Source of the DNA: a virus
Length of the DNA: 64,000 bases
Strand: one strand, 5' to 3'
Virus record (IMG/VR): IMGVR_UViG_3300020582_000008
Location: 1-64,000 of that record
Shown here piece by piece: positions 15,264 through 23,625 of this stretch. Positions within the stretch are counted from its first letter, which is position 1, and every line of letters starts with the position of its first letter. Below the pieces are notes generated by a model. That model saw nothing but the letters and a program-made list of their open reading frames with translations, was not told the DNA's origin and searched no databases. The translations under genes and the position numbers were made by a program.

Positions 15264-16176
15264 TAAAGACGCAAAACCCGAGCCTGTTGCCGCCGTTCCT
15301 GCGGAGACGAAAGTTACCGATTCGGTCGCGCTCCCCGCGTCGCCTTTGGCAACTGCCGATTCGGCCAATCACGAAGGCGCAGCACCCGCTGCGGAAGTCA
15401 AACCTGAGACAAAGCCGAACGGCCACGATGTAACTGCCGAAGCGAAGCCGGCCGCTGAGACGAAGCCCGAGACCAAACCAGATTCAGCGTCGGAGACCAA
15501 GCCCGATGCAACAAAGCCCGCCACGGAAAGTGGCGAGACCAAGCCGCCCGCAGAAGTGAAGGCTGAGACCAAGCCCGAAGGTGAGGTCAAGCCTGAGACG
15601 AAGCCGGCGGATACCAAGGAAGCCCCGGAAGCAACGCCGCAGGCCCCTCCTGTTTACGAAGCGTTGAAACTCCCCGACACGGTGAAGTTGGACAAGGATC
15701 GCGTCGCGAAATTCGACGAGATTATCGGCAAAACCGAACTGTCCACCAAAGGCGATCACGCCGCAATGACTGCTATGCGGCAGGATTTAGCCAATCTCTA
15801 TGTCGAGGAAGTCAATCGCATCGGACAACAGGTCGCAAAGCACCAGCATGACGTGTGGAATAGACTTGTCGAGCAGCGGGTCAACGAACTCAAATCGGAC
15901 CCACAGCTAGGCGGCAACCGCATCGAAACAACGCTGGGTAACGCTAAGTACGCTCTGGAAACCATGGTGGGATTGTCGAAAGACGAAGCCACCACTTTGA
16001 TCGCCGTCATGGACGCAGGTGGGGTTTCTCACCATCGTTTGATGATCAAGGCGCTCAATGGAATCTACGAGCTTTTGCGCGAGCCTGAACCCGTTCCCGG
16101 AACCCTGCCTCTCAACGCAACGACCTCGAAGGAACCCGGCCAGCGTGGCTGGTACGATTCGGTCGCCAAGACGTAG
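15256..16176 (+). CDS. capsid scaffolding protein
   Basis: 306 residues. Residues ~45-130 are a low-complexity stretch built from repeats of ETKP/AETKPE, acidic and probably disordered. From ~135 the sequence becomes helical (LPDTVKLDKDRVAKFDEIIGKTELSTKGDHAAMTAMRQDL...), typical of phage scaffolds. The position directly before the capsid gene supports this. Scaffolds are transiently inside the prohead and leave before DNA packaging. Confidence 0.75.
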   Translation: MADKDAKPEPVAAVPAETKVTDSVALPASPLATADSANHEGAAPAAEVKPETKPNGHDVTAEAKPAAETKPETKPDSASETKPDATKPATESGETKPPAEVKAETKPEGEVKPETKPADTKEAPEATPQAPPVYEALKLPDTVKLDKDRVAKFDEIIGKTELSTKGDHAAMTAMRQDLANLYVEEVNRIGQQVAKHQHDVWNRLVEQRVNELKSDPQLGGNRIETTLGNAKYALETMVGLSKDEATTLIAVMDAGGVSHHRLMIKALNGIYELLREPEPVPGTLPLNATTSKEPGQRGWYDSVAKT

Positions 16177-16206
16177 AGAAGGCCAAGTTTGAAAGGCTTC
16201 TAGCCC

Positions 16207-17241
16207 ATGGCTTCCTTGACCCTGGCCGATGTCGGCCGTCGCATGGACCCTGGCGGCAAAATCGCCGACATGGCCGAACTGATGTCTCAATGCAACGAGA
16301 TCGACGAGGATGCCCCGCTCGTAAAAGGCAATCTCACAACCGGCCACGTTGCCACGCTCCGAACCGCTCTGCCGAAGGGCACTCTTCGACGCTTCAATCA
16401 AGGCGTCGGCTACACCAAATCCTCGGCTGCGCAGATCACGTTCGGCATGGCGATGCTGGACGCCTATTCGCAGATCGACAAAAGACTCGCCGATCTTGGT
16501 GGAAACACCAACGCCAACCGCGAGAAAGAGGACGTGGCCCACATGGAGGGCATGTCCCAGCAGTGGACTGGCTTCCTCGTTTATGGAAATGCTTGGACCA
16601 CTCCCGAACAGTTCTCCGGTTTTTCAACCTACTTCTCCGCAATCGCCAATACACCGAACGGCGTCAATGTGTTCGACGCTGGGGGAACTGGTTCCTCAAA
16701 TACCTCGATCTGGCTCATCGGCTGGGGCGACCAGACGGTTTACGAGATTTACCCGGATGGTACGAAAGCCGGGCTGATCTTCGAGAACAAAGGTGATGTT
16801 GTCCCGGCGTTCACATCGAACGGCACGGCCCGGTACGAAGCCTATACGTCCTACTTCTCGCGTAACGGCGGTCTCGCTATCGAGGACTGGCGCTATGTGA
16901 TTCGCATGGCGAACTTCGATACCACGACCGCAGGGCTTGCTGGTCCTACTCCCCCGGACATCTTTGCGATCATGTCGAAGTCGGTTGTTCGTCTGCCGAC
17001 GGCAGGGCGGATGGTTTCCGGCATCGTCAAGACCGACGCACCGGATCGCGTCGCTCCTTCGATCCGCCTGAAATTCTACTGCGACCGTACCGCGCGGGAG
17101 TACATGGACATCCAGGCGATCCGGGATAAGAACGTGCTGCTTCGGCCCGAGGATTACGCCGGCCGTCCGATTGTGAATTTCCGCAATATCGCAATCGGTG
17201 TGGTCGATCAGATTCTCGATACCGAAAGCCGCGTGGTCTAA
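16207..17241 (+). CDS. major capsid protein (Bbp17-like, BPP-1 type)
   Basis: 344 residues. The N-terminal arm MASLTLADVGRRMDPGGKIA is the usual start of this capsid family, followed by DAPLVKGN...HVATLRTALPKGTLRRFNQGV and the C-terminal P-domain-like part with PPDIFAIMSKSVVRLP and MDIQAIRDKNVLLR. This is the HK97-fold shell subunit. Its downstream neighbour is the cement protein, as in BPP-1. Parts of this gene appear again in altered form at 22460 (N-terminal arm) and 29667 (C-terminal domain). Confidence 0.88.
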   Translation: MASLTLADVGRRMDPGGKIADMAELMSQCNEIDEDAPLVKGNLTTGHVATLRTALPKGTLRRFNQGVGYTKSSAAQITFGMAMLDAYSQIDKRLADLGGNTNANREKEDVAHMEGMSQQWTGFLVYGNAWTTPEQFSGFSTYFSAIANTPNGVNVFDAGGTGSSNTSIWLIGWGDQTVYEIYPDGTKAGLIFENKGDVVPAFTSNGTARYEAYTSYFSRNGGLAIEDWRYVIRMANFDTTTAGLAGPTPPDIFAIMSKSVVRLPTAGRMVSGIVKTDAPDRVAPSIRLKFYCDRTAREYMDIQAIRDKNVLLRPEDYAGRPIVNFRNIAIGVVDQILDTESRVV

Positions 17242-17272
17242 GCGCAACCTCAATAGGAAAGGAGAGCACCCG

Positions 17273-17833
17273 ATGGGTATGCTCGATCTGGCACTACAGT
17301 TCTCCAATGCGCAGGCCATCACGGCTACCGCACAATCGACCAACTTCTACGACCAGTTGACCGGGCAAAGCCTGACGACGACTTATACGCCGTCGCCTTC
17401 GGCTATCTTCTCGGTCAACGAAACCTACTTCGGCGAGGACTTGGGCATCGGCAAGGGCGAAGGCACGCCGCGTGTCGTGGTCAATGTCGGGACTGTTTTC
17501 GCAACTCTCACGTCGTTGCAGATTCAGTTCCAAGGCGCCCCGGAAAACGCGACCTCGCACGCCTCGGGTAATCGGTCGGATTTGACGTTCGTCACCTATA
17601 TCCAAACCGACACCATCGCCGCGGCTCTGCTCACGGCAAATACCCGAATCGCCGCTTTCGATTGGCCGATGCGCAAGACCGGCCAGGCGCTGCCGCGTTT
17701 CGTGCAGTTGAACTATGTGGTCGCCGGATCGAACGCAACGACTGGCACGATTACGTCGGATGTGACGCTGGGCGACGACGACGCACAAACGACGCTCGCG
17801 TTCTACGGCAGTAATTATAAGGTTGCGTCCTAA
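17273..17833 (+). CDS. Bbp16 family capsid cement protein
   Basis: 186 residues from ATG 17273 with AAAGGAGAG upstream. Beta-rich sequence (VVVNVGTVFATLTSLQIQFQGAPE..., PRFVQLNYVVAGSNATTGTITSDVTLG) with the typical family end. Bbp16 trimers clamp capsid subunits from the outside in BPP-1. The gene order capsid-cement supports the call. Confidence 0.85.
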   Translation: MGMLDLALQFSNAQAITATAQSTNFYDQLTGQSLTTTYTPSPSAIFSVNETYFGEDLGIGKGEGTPRVVVNVGTVFATLTSLQIQFQGAPENATSHASGNRSDLTFVTYIQTDTIAAALLTANTRIAAFDWPMRKTGQALPRFVQLNYVVAGSNATTGTITSDVTLGDDDAQTTLAFYGSNYKVAS

Positions 17834-17902
17834 CGGCACCATCCTCCCGTGTGCCGTAACGCGCCGTGCCCACAAAGCTGCAGAGGCCAAAGGGCACGGC
17901 GC
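17834..17902 (+). terminator. two hairpins after the capsid-cement pair, probable terminator
   Basis: CGGCAC...GTGCCG (17834-17856), then a perfect 11-bp stem GCGCCGTGCCC/GGGCACGGCGC (17861-17902), followed by CAAGTTTCGATTTTT. The GC-rich stem with a T-rich tail seven bases later fits a Rho-independent terminator or attenuator separating the abundant capsid mRNA from the downstream genes. Its presence also argues that the next gene starts at 17938, not in the stem. Confidence 0.6.
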
Positions 17903-17937
17903 AACCAAGTTTCGATTTTTCAAGATTGGAGTTAGCG

Positions 17938-18543
17938 ATGACCGAACAACTTCCCGAAGCCTTTGTGTCCGATGACGGGCGTAGAGTGACCGCGCCGACT
18001 TACGAGGCACTGGTGCAGGTTCAATTGATTCTCGCTTCCGCTGAGACAGGGCAAGCCGGACCTACATTACTCGAAGTCGGTGAAATCTTCACCAGCGAAG
18101 CAATCCCCTCTCATGCGTGGCTTCCACTGAATCGCGCAGCCGGTGAGCGTTTCGAGAACTGGGTGAATTCGCTTCCGTTGGACGGCAAGAATATCCCGCA
18201 GGAGCTTATCACCGAGGCCGCGTTCCAGTTGCGCCCGCGCGAGGGCGACCCTGAATTCCCGATGGATCAATGGTGGCCGCATGTGCTTCGATTGGCCGCG
18301 AAGATGGCCGATGAAAAGCGCGGTAAGGTCGCCAAGGTACAACCCGGTTTTCGGCCGATGGCTCCCAACACCCCGCCGATGCCGTTTGCTTCGACCGGAC
18401 CTATCGCGCCCGATCCGGGCCGGGCTCCTGCGATGCACCAGCCGCAGGCGCAATCGACTATGGACGCTCGCGCGCAACGCCAGAATCGCCGACCACCGAT
18501 GCCAAATACTGCCCCGGCGGCGCCGGCACAGACCACCACGTAA
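17938..18543 (+). CDS. hypothetical virion-region protein, 201 aa
   Basis: ATG 17938 has GGAG 7 bases upstream. An N-terminal alpha/beta part (EAFVSDDGRRVTAPTYEALVQVQLILASAE...) is followed by FPMDQWWPHVLRLAAKMADEKRG and a 70-residue Pro/Ala/Gln tail, likely disordered. No family recognised; it is located among structural genes. Confidence 0.55.
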   Translation: MTEQLPEAFVSDDGRRVTAPTYEALVQVQLILASAETGQAGPTLLEVGEIFTSEAIPSHAWLPLNRAAGERFENWVNSLPLDGKNIPQELITEAAFQLRPREGDPEFPMDQWWPHVLRLAAKMADEKRGKVAKVQPGFRPMAPNTPPMPFASTGPIAPDPGRAPAMHQPQAQSTMDARAQRQNRRPPMPNTAPAAPAQTTT

Positions 18544-18585
18544 TCGCATTCAGACAGGAGCGCCGCAGCAAACGGCGATAGCACG

Positions 18586-19899
18586 ATGAAATTCCTTTCT
18601 CGCTTCCGTGTTGCGGCGCTCTGCGCTTTGGGTTGTGTGTTCCTGGCGATGGTTGGGACTATCGGGCCGGTACAGCGCGCCGTCAGTCAAGGGATGGCGC
18701 AGATCATAAATCTCGCGGGCACTGAGCAAATATCGCTCGGTTATCCTTGCACGGTCTCGTGTTTTGTCACCAGCGCAACACTGGCAAATTACTCACAGGC
18801 GACGCCCGGTGGTAATGCCGAGAATGCTTTGGTCGGTGGGGACGCCACCACAAATTTGTTCCAACGCGGTTCGTCCGTTGTGCTCGCGACCCCCGCGGCT
18901 GTTGCTTACACGGCGGATCGCTGGGTGGCATGGGGTGGCACGAATACGCCAGTGACGGTGGCGAGCGCGACCGATGCGCCCCAGAATTACGGCAAGAGTT
19001 TCAAGGTCACGAAAGCATCCGGTGCGGGCGTTGTCCAAGTCTGTGTTGGACAGGAGATTACGACCCAGAATAGCTATCGCTTTCAAGGATTGGCGACTGA
19101 ATTTGACTTTCACGCGAAAGCGCTTGCGGGGTTTTCGGCGGCTTCCAAGAATCTTGCGGTTTATGTAATCACGGGAACGGGAACCGATGAAGGAACTGCC
19201 AACGGCGCATTCAGCATCAACGCGGGCGGCGGTTCTTCGACTCCGTGGACAGGTCCGGTCGTGGCCGGGGGCACCACGGGCTATCTGATTCCGATCACTA
19301 CGACGTGGGCCAGATATGGCGTCGTCGTGCCGATTCCGGCGACCTCAACCGAAATCATGGTGGCGATCTGCTATACGCCGGTAGGAACCGGAGGTTCTAC
19401 GGACGGCTTTGAATTTACCGGAGCGCAAGTTGTTCCGAATGCGAGCCTTACGTCGGTTGCCGGGACTGCCGGCGCGATCTTGGGAGTCAACGATACGCGC
19501 GCCAAGGCTTTCTTACGCCGGGCAGCGAGCGAAGAGAGGCTGTTGCAGTTAACGTACTATTATCAGTTGAACGATCCGGCGGCGACGGCTTCGGTCGGGA
19601 CGTGCCAGGTTATTACGGCGAATTCCGCTGCCGTGTGCCTCGTGCCGTTGCCGGTTACGATGCGCGCCGCGCCGACGATCACTGCTCCCGGCTCGAATAC
19701 GGCCTTTGCGATCACGGCGGCGAACGGTGCTGCGAACGTCTGTACGGCGCTTGCAGTGACAACGAGTTCGACCGTTCCACAGCCGGGCGGGATGATTTCG
19801 GTGACATGCACGCCGACATCGAACATTGCGATTACCGTTCCATCGCAATTGATCGGCGATGCGCAGGCGTTCAATATCAATGCGTCGGCGGAATTGTGA
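18586..19899 (+). CDS. virion decoration or fibre-like protein with signal peptide
   Basis: 437 residues. The N-terminus (RFRVAALCALGCVFLAMVG...) is a basic segment plus hydrophobic stretch, like a Sec signal or membrane anchor. The body is Gly/Thr/Ala-rich beta sequence similar to carbohydrate-binding jelly rolls, and near residue 310 it has FLRRAASEERLLQLTYYYQLND, the marker of phage tail-fibre-tip domains (RRxxxELxLCQRYYE type). It is probably a surface-exposed receptor-binding or decoration protein. The signal peptide is unexpected for a virion protein. Confidence 0.6.
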   Translation: MKFLSRFRVAALCALGCVFLAMVGTIGPVQRAVSQGMAQIINLAGTEQISLGYPCTVSCFVTSATLANYSQATPGGNAENALVGGDATTNLFQRGSSVVLATPAAVAYTADRWVAWGGTNTPVTVASATDAPQNYGKSFKVTKASGAGVVQVCVGQEITTQNSYRFQGLATEFDFHAKALAGFSAASKNLAVYVITGTGTDEGTANGAFSINAGGGSSTPWTGPVVAGGTTGYLIPITTTWARYGVVVPIPATSTEIMVAICYTPVGTGGSTDGFEFTGAQVVPNASLTSVAGTAGAILGVNDTRAKAFLRRAASEERLLQLTYYYQLNDPAATASVGTCQVITANSAAVCLVPLPVTMRAAPTITAPGSNTAFAITAANGAANVCTALAVTTSSTVPQPGGMISVTCTPTSNIAITVPSQLIGDAQAFNINASAEL

Positions 19900-19931
19900 G
19901 CGTTAAGCGAAAGCATTGGAGCGATAGCGCC

Positions 19932-20822
19932 ATGCGCAGGATTTTGTTTGCTGGGCTCGGGCTCTTGCTTAGCGTTTTGCCTGTTGTTGCGCAAAACACT
20001 ACGGGGCTTGTCGTAACGACCTGCGGCACTGTCCCCACGGCATTTAAAGCCACAAATCCAGGGCCATTCACCGTTGATGTAAATGGTAACCTGTGTACGG
20101 GCGCAACGTTCACACCAAGCGGCACGCAGAACGTCAATCTCACACAAATTCTTGGCGCCGCACCGAGCCTGACAAATCCCCTATGGGTCTTTCCCGCGAC
20201 CGGTGCGACGTTTCCGGTAAGCGGGACATTTTGGCCTTACACGCTGGGCCAGCAACTTGCGGCTGCTTCTGTGCCTGTGGTGCTGACCGCGGCGCAGCTT
20301 TCCACCTTGACACCGCCGCCTGCGATCACCGGCTTTGCACTTGATACCTCAGTCGCCACGACCAACACTGATCTGGGACCTCCCGGCGCGACGGCGTGCG
20401 CGACCGATACCGGATCGTGCTCGCTCAACGCGCTGCTGCAACGCATTGCGCAGCGGATTTCCACCGCGCTCGGTGGCACTACCGTCAGCGGGACCGTGAC
20501 CGCCAACGGTGCGGCGAATGTTACCGCGACGGATTGCTCCGGTACAATTACGTCGGGCGGTGGCGCTCAAAATGCCTTCACGGCGCAGACGACGTTGCAT
20601 GGCTTTACCATCGCCAACATCGATACGACTGAGCCGCTGTGGATTTCATTCACGACAACGGCTGCGGCGTCCGGCGCGGGCAGCTATCCGCTGCCCGCCG
20701 CGACCGCGACGACCTTTGCCGGATTTGGCTCGTTCACGGCGCCACCGGGCTTCGGCCTCAATCACGCGCTGTCAGTGATCGCGGCGACGACCAGCCATAA
20801 GTTTACGTGCACGTGGTGGTAG
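19932..20822 (+). CDS. signal-peptide-bearing beta-rich surface protein
   Basis: 296 residues from ATG 19932 (GTG 19896 is also open). The leader RRILFAGLGLLLSVLPVVAQ is a classic Sec signal with an AQ cleavage site. The mature part is Thr/Ala/Gly-rich, with FPVSGTFWPYTLGQQ and GTTVSGTVTANG repeats as in phage baseplate or fibre proteins, and ends in a compact domain (TTLHGFTIANIDTTEPLWISF). It is the second of four consecutive genes with such leaders. Confidence 0.6.
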   Translation: MRRILFAGLGLLLSVLPVVAQNTTGLVVTTCGTVPTAFKATNPGPFTVDVNGNLCTGATFTPSGTQNVNLTQILGAAPSLTNPLWVFPATGATFPVSGTFWPYTLGQQLAAASVPVVLTAAQLSTLTPPPAITGFALDTSVATTNTDLGPPGATACATDTGSCSLNALLQRIAQRISTALGGTTVSGTVTANGAANVTATDCSGTITSGGGAQNAFTAQTTLHGFTIANIDTTEPLWISFTTTAAASGAGSYPLPAATATTFAGFGSFTAPPGFGLNHALSVIAATTSHKFTCTWW

Positions 20823-20824
20823 CC

Positions 20825-21340
20825 ATGGGCCGCTTCAAAAGAACGCTCGCCGCACTTCTGCTGTCATCGTCGCTTGTTTCGCCGAGTCAAGCGCAGTTCG
20901 GCAGCGGTGGTACGATCTCGCCATGCAACGGCGATCTCAATACGTCGTGTCAGGTCACGAATCTTCATACCGGCGTCAATCGAATTCTCTGCTCGATCCG
21001 CGCCGCGAATTTCAACATCACGACAGATCAATCATGTGCGATCCCGGCCTCAGTTACGGCCTGGGTGCCGACCTCGATCATTGTGACGAATTGTTCCGGC
21101 ACGTTCACTCTAGCGGCTGGCGGCGTCTATCCCGCGACGAGCAAAGCCGGAACGGCGCTGGTCGCTGCGGCGCAGGCTTATACGGCGCTAACCGGCGCGA
21201 CTGTCGTTTTAGGACTGACGCTCGCGGCCAACATCGCGACGACGCGACAAACCGTTAACTCGGTTTACCTCTCGCTTACGACCGGAACGGGCAGTGCGGC
21301 GACGTGCGATTTCTATGTCGTCGGGAACGATCTCACATGA
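20825..21340 (+). CDS. small secreted-type virion-region protein
   Basis: 171 residues with Sec leader RTLAALLLSSSLVSPSQAQF. Six Cys residues in the mature part (for example SPCNGDLNTSCQV, RILCSI, QSCAIP) suggest disulfides formed outside the cytoplasm. It ends overlapping the next start (ATGA). Function unknown. Confidence 0.55.
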   Translation: MGRFKRTLAALLLSSSLVSPSQAQFGSGGTISPCNGDLNTSCQVTNLHTGVNRILCSIRAANFNITTDQSCAIPASVTAWVPTSIIVTNCSGTFTLAAGGVYPATSKAGTALVAAAQAYTALTGATVVLGLTLAANIATTRQTVNSVYLSLTTGTGSAATCDFYVVGNDLT

Positions 21341-22269
21341 TGTGGCGTGTCGCTCTTGCGGTTTGGCTGACGGCGGCACTCTCGCTGTTCGCGTTCAACG
21401 CGCCGCGGGCGCAGTTCAACGGCTGTCAGGCTGGATTTTGTAGTCCGCCATCCTCTGCGGCAGCCGCATATGTTGGCCCCGGCGACATCACGTCAGGCGC
21501 CATCGCATTCTATTCCTGTAGTCGAGCTTACAACGCAGCCTATGCAAGCGGCCTTAATGCCGCTTGCGACGTAGTCGATACCGCTACAGGTCTTGTCACG
21601 GGAACGATGCACTTTCTCTCTACCGGCTTTGTAAACGTCAACGAACTGACCGGCGTTGGGCAAGCCTGCCACGCCGCGTGCAGCGTCACGAAGATGTACG
21701 ACCAGACCGGCACCGGCAATCATGTGGTACAGGCGACGCTCGCCAATATGCCGGCGCTGACGTTCAATGCACAGAATGGATTGCCGTGCGCGGCGGGTGG
21801 AGCGAATAGTCCGCGCTTAGTCACAGCCGGAAATATAACGCAAGCCGCACCATTTACGATGACAGCAGTAACCGAGCGCGGTAGCGGATTTACGACTCTT
21901 CAAAATATACAAAACAATGGAAATCTTAACATCCTTCGGTTTCCGGCGGTGGCAAATCAGGTAAGCGCTGTGTCTGGGACAGCCAGTACATTAACTGCAA
22001 CTGATAGTGCTTTTCATGCGTTGCTGGCGGTGGTTAGCGCGACAGCCCCTTTATTTGCTGCCGATAGCAGCGCAAACACAAGCACAGCAACGTTTGGAAC
22101 CTCTGCAATGGCCTCTACCGAAGCTATTGTCGGAAGGTCTGGCGGTCAGGGGCCAATACTTGCTGGTGGTTTCGTCTGCGAAGCCGGTATCTGGCCCGCC
22201 GATCTCAACTCATCCTATCAAGCCATGCTCGCCAATATGCGCAGCGCGACCAATGGGTGGAATTTCTAG
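21337..22269 (+). CDS. arabinofuranosidase-B-like/LamG-like virion protein with signal peptide
   Basis: 310 residues. After the leader (RVALAVWLTAALSLFAFNAPRAQ) the sequence AFYSCSRAYNAAYASGLNAACDVVD...VTKMYDQTGTGNHVVQATLANMPALTFN follows the pattern of the catalytic-domain-like jelly roll of alpha-L-arabinofuranosidase B, seen in phage sugar-binding proteins. The C-terminal half is LamG/concanavalin-like. It probably binds or trims host surface glycans. I cannot tell whether it is catalytic. Confidence 0.6.
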   Translation: MMWRVALAVWLTAALSLFAFNAPRAQFNGCQAGFCSPPSSAAAAYVGPGDITSGAIAFYSCSRAYNAAYASGLNAACDVVDTATGLVTGTMHFLSTGFVNVNELTGVGQACHAACSVTKMYDQTGTGNHVVQATLANMPALTFNAQNGLPCAAGGANSPRLVTAGNITQAAPFTMTAVTERGSGFTTLQNIQNNGNLNILRFPAVANQVSAVSGTASTLTATDSAFHALLAVVSATAPLFAADSSANTSTATFGTSAMASTEAIVGRSGGQGPILAGGFVCEAGIWPADLNSSYQAMLANMRSATNGWNF

Positions 22270-22271
22270 CA

Positions 22272-22460
22272 ATGCCATGGAAATCCGGCAAAGCCTTCGC
22301 CTCGAAGCACAACAAGAAACTGAAAGGTGAAGCCGCAACCACGGCGAAGAATCAAGCCGAGGCGATGATTAAAAAAGGGATTCCCGAGGGAGAAGCCATC
22401 GCGACAGCGAATAAAACGGGGAATCGAATTGAAGCCCGACAAAAACGCTGGTATGGATAA
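22272..22460 (+). CDS. small basic phage protein ending RWYG
   Basis: 62 residues. WKSGKAFASKHNKKLKGEAATTAKNQAEAMIKKG...EGEAIATANKTGNR matches a frequent small phage protein family of unknown role. The last residues RWYG recur in the next two genes. Confidence 0.65.
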   Translation: MPWKSGKAFASKHNKKLKGEAATTAKNQAEAMIKKGIPEGEAIATANKTGNRIEARQKRWYG

Positions 22461-22726
22461 TGGCCTCGTTAACGCTCGCCGACATGGCAAGACGGATGGT
22501 GCCGGGAGCTAAGGCCGTGGCGAAGAAACACTGGATCAAGGGCGCGATCAAACATCCCGGCAGAGAGACGCGCCGCGCCAAGGAACATGGCGTCTCTACC
22601 CACGAGCAGATGGAAAGCGACAGCCACAGCAAGAACAAGTCGCTCGCCGCCGCCGGCCGCCTCGGGCTGGCGTTATCGGCGAAAAGCAAGAAACCCCGCG
22701 GCGAACGCTGGTATGGAAAGGACTGA
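22460..22726 (+). CDS. small basic protein with capsid-like N-terminal arm
   Basis: 88 residues. It opens MASLTLADMARRMVPGAKA, which closely resembles the first 19 residues of the major capsid protein. It then continues with KHWIKGAIKHPGRETRRAK, a motif found in short phage proteins, and ends RGERWYGKD. The start overlaps the previous stop by one base. It could bind the same partner as the capsid arm. Function unknown. Confidence 0.6.
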   Translation: MASLTLADMARRMVPGAKAVAKKHWIKGAIKHPGRETRRAKEHGVSTHEQMESDSHSKNKSLAAAGRLGLALSAKSKKPRGERWYGKD

Positions 22727-22728
22727 AA

Positions 22729-23016
22729 ATGGCCGAACGCAAATGGTACGGCAAAGAGGGCGGCGGCGGGGAAGGGACTCACGAACGCCATTCCCGCGAG
22801 CGCAAGGAAATGCACACGCGGCATTCCAAGATGCGCGATGCGCTCCACAAGCAGCACGAGGACGAGATTGGCCAGATGGCCGAACGGCAGTCTCAGGAGG
22901 CGGCGACCGAGAATCAAGGAGCGCAGGCGCCGGCTGCCGCAGCGGCTCCCGCAGCAGCGGCGCCAGCGGGTCAGGGAGCCGCTGCGGCAGCAACCGGCGC
23001 AGGGGCGCCAGCATGA
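22729..23016 (+). CDS. small charged protein with Ala/Pro-rich tail
   Basis: 95 residues. It starts ERKWYGKEGGGG, echoing the WYG ends of the two genes before it. The middle is His/Arg/Glu-rich (RHSRERKEMHTRHSKMRDALHKQHEDE), and the last 35 residues are almost only Ala, Pro, Gly and Gln. Probably disordered. No family recognised. Confidence 0.5.
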   Translation: MAERKWYGKEGGGGEGTHERHSRERKEMHTRHSKMRDALHKQHEDEIGQMAERQSQEAATENQGAQAPAAAAAPAAAAPAGQGAAAAATGAGAPA

Positions 23017-23102
23017 AATCCAGCCTGATTTCAGTTCCTCCCTGTTCGGCCGGCGGCCCGCAGGATACACACGCGCCCGATGCCGGCGCTGAAATCAGGT
23101 GA
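23013..23102 (+). CDS. 29-aa coupled small ORF whose ends pair with each other
   Basis: ATG 23013 overlaps the previous stop (ATGA) and the frame ends at TGA 23102. The codons near both ends form a perfect 11-bp inverted repeat (23024-23034 and 23089-23099). No homology recognised. It may be a leader peptide or simply part of an RNA structure. Confidence 0.3.
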   Translation: MKSSLISVPPCSAGGPQDTHAPDAGAEIR

Positions 23103-23114
23103 GGGGCAACCCTC
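23024..23114 (+). promoter_or_regulatory. inverted repeat and GNRA hairpin upstream of the staple gene
   Basis: CCTGATTTCAG pairs with CTGAAATCAGG across a 54-base loop, and is followed directly by GAGGG-GCAA-CCCTC, a hairpin with a GNRA tetraloop. No U-run follows. The RNA could separate or stabilise the transcript ahead of the staple gene. Confidence 0.5.
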
Positions 23115-23172
23115 GGTCATGACGAACGCTTAATCGGGCGAAGCCGCCACTTATTCGGAAAGGAAGATCGCG

Positions 23173-23568
23173 ATGGCAAGGTTTTCGGCGATGATCGACA
23201 TGGCGAAGGACATCAGCGAAGTCAAAAAGGAAACGGCGCAGATGACCGCGCCGATGCCTGCGGATGCCAAGCCATCGGTCCCGGTCTATCCCTATGGCCT
23301 CTGTATCAGCCTCGAAGATGAGCAGCTTGAAAAGCTCGGCCTCGACGGCGAACTTCCTTCGGTCGGCGACATGCTCCACATCGCGGGCATGGCCAAGGTC
23401 ACATCGGCTTCCGAGAACGAGCGCGAAATGAGCGACGGCAGCAAACAGAAATGCCGCCGGATCGAATTGCAATTCACACATCTGGCAACCGAAAATGAGG
23501 ACGAAGAAGGCGAACAGGAAGCGCGCCGCTCCCGCTTCTATGGATCGACCGACACCAAGGCCGCGTGA
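23173..23568 (+). CDS. capsid staple-like protein
   Basis: 131 residues; GGAAAGGAAG lies upstream of ATG. The core VYPYGLCISLEDEQLEKLGLDGELPSVGDMLHIAGMAKVTSASENER...RRIELQFTHL has the order seen in phage capsid staple proteins, which bind across capsomers. The C-terminus is acidic then basic. Position in the head module supports the call. Confidence 0.7.
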   Translation: MARFSAMIDMAKDISEVKKETAQMTAPMPADAKPSVPVYPYGLCISLEDEQLEKLGLDGELPSVGDMLHIAGMAKVTSASENEREMSDGSKQKCRRIELQFTHLATENEDEEGEQEARRSRFYGSTDTKAA

Positions 23569-23625
23569 ACCAAAGGTACGACCGCGCGTTAACCTAAATC
23601 CCAATCCGATTCCAGGAGGAATCAA

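Noticed and set aside
15369-15617. Repetitive minus-strand frame (VSGLVS...)
   Set aside because: It is the antisense of the ETKP repeats in the scaffold gene.
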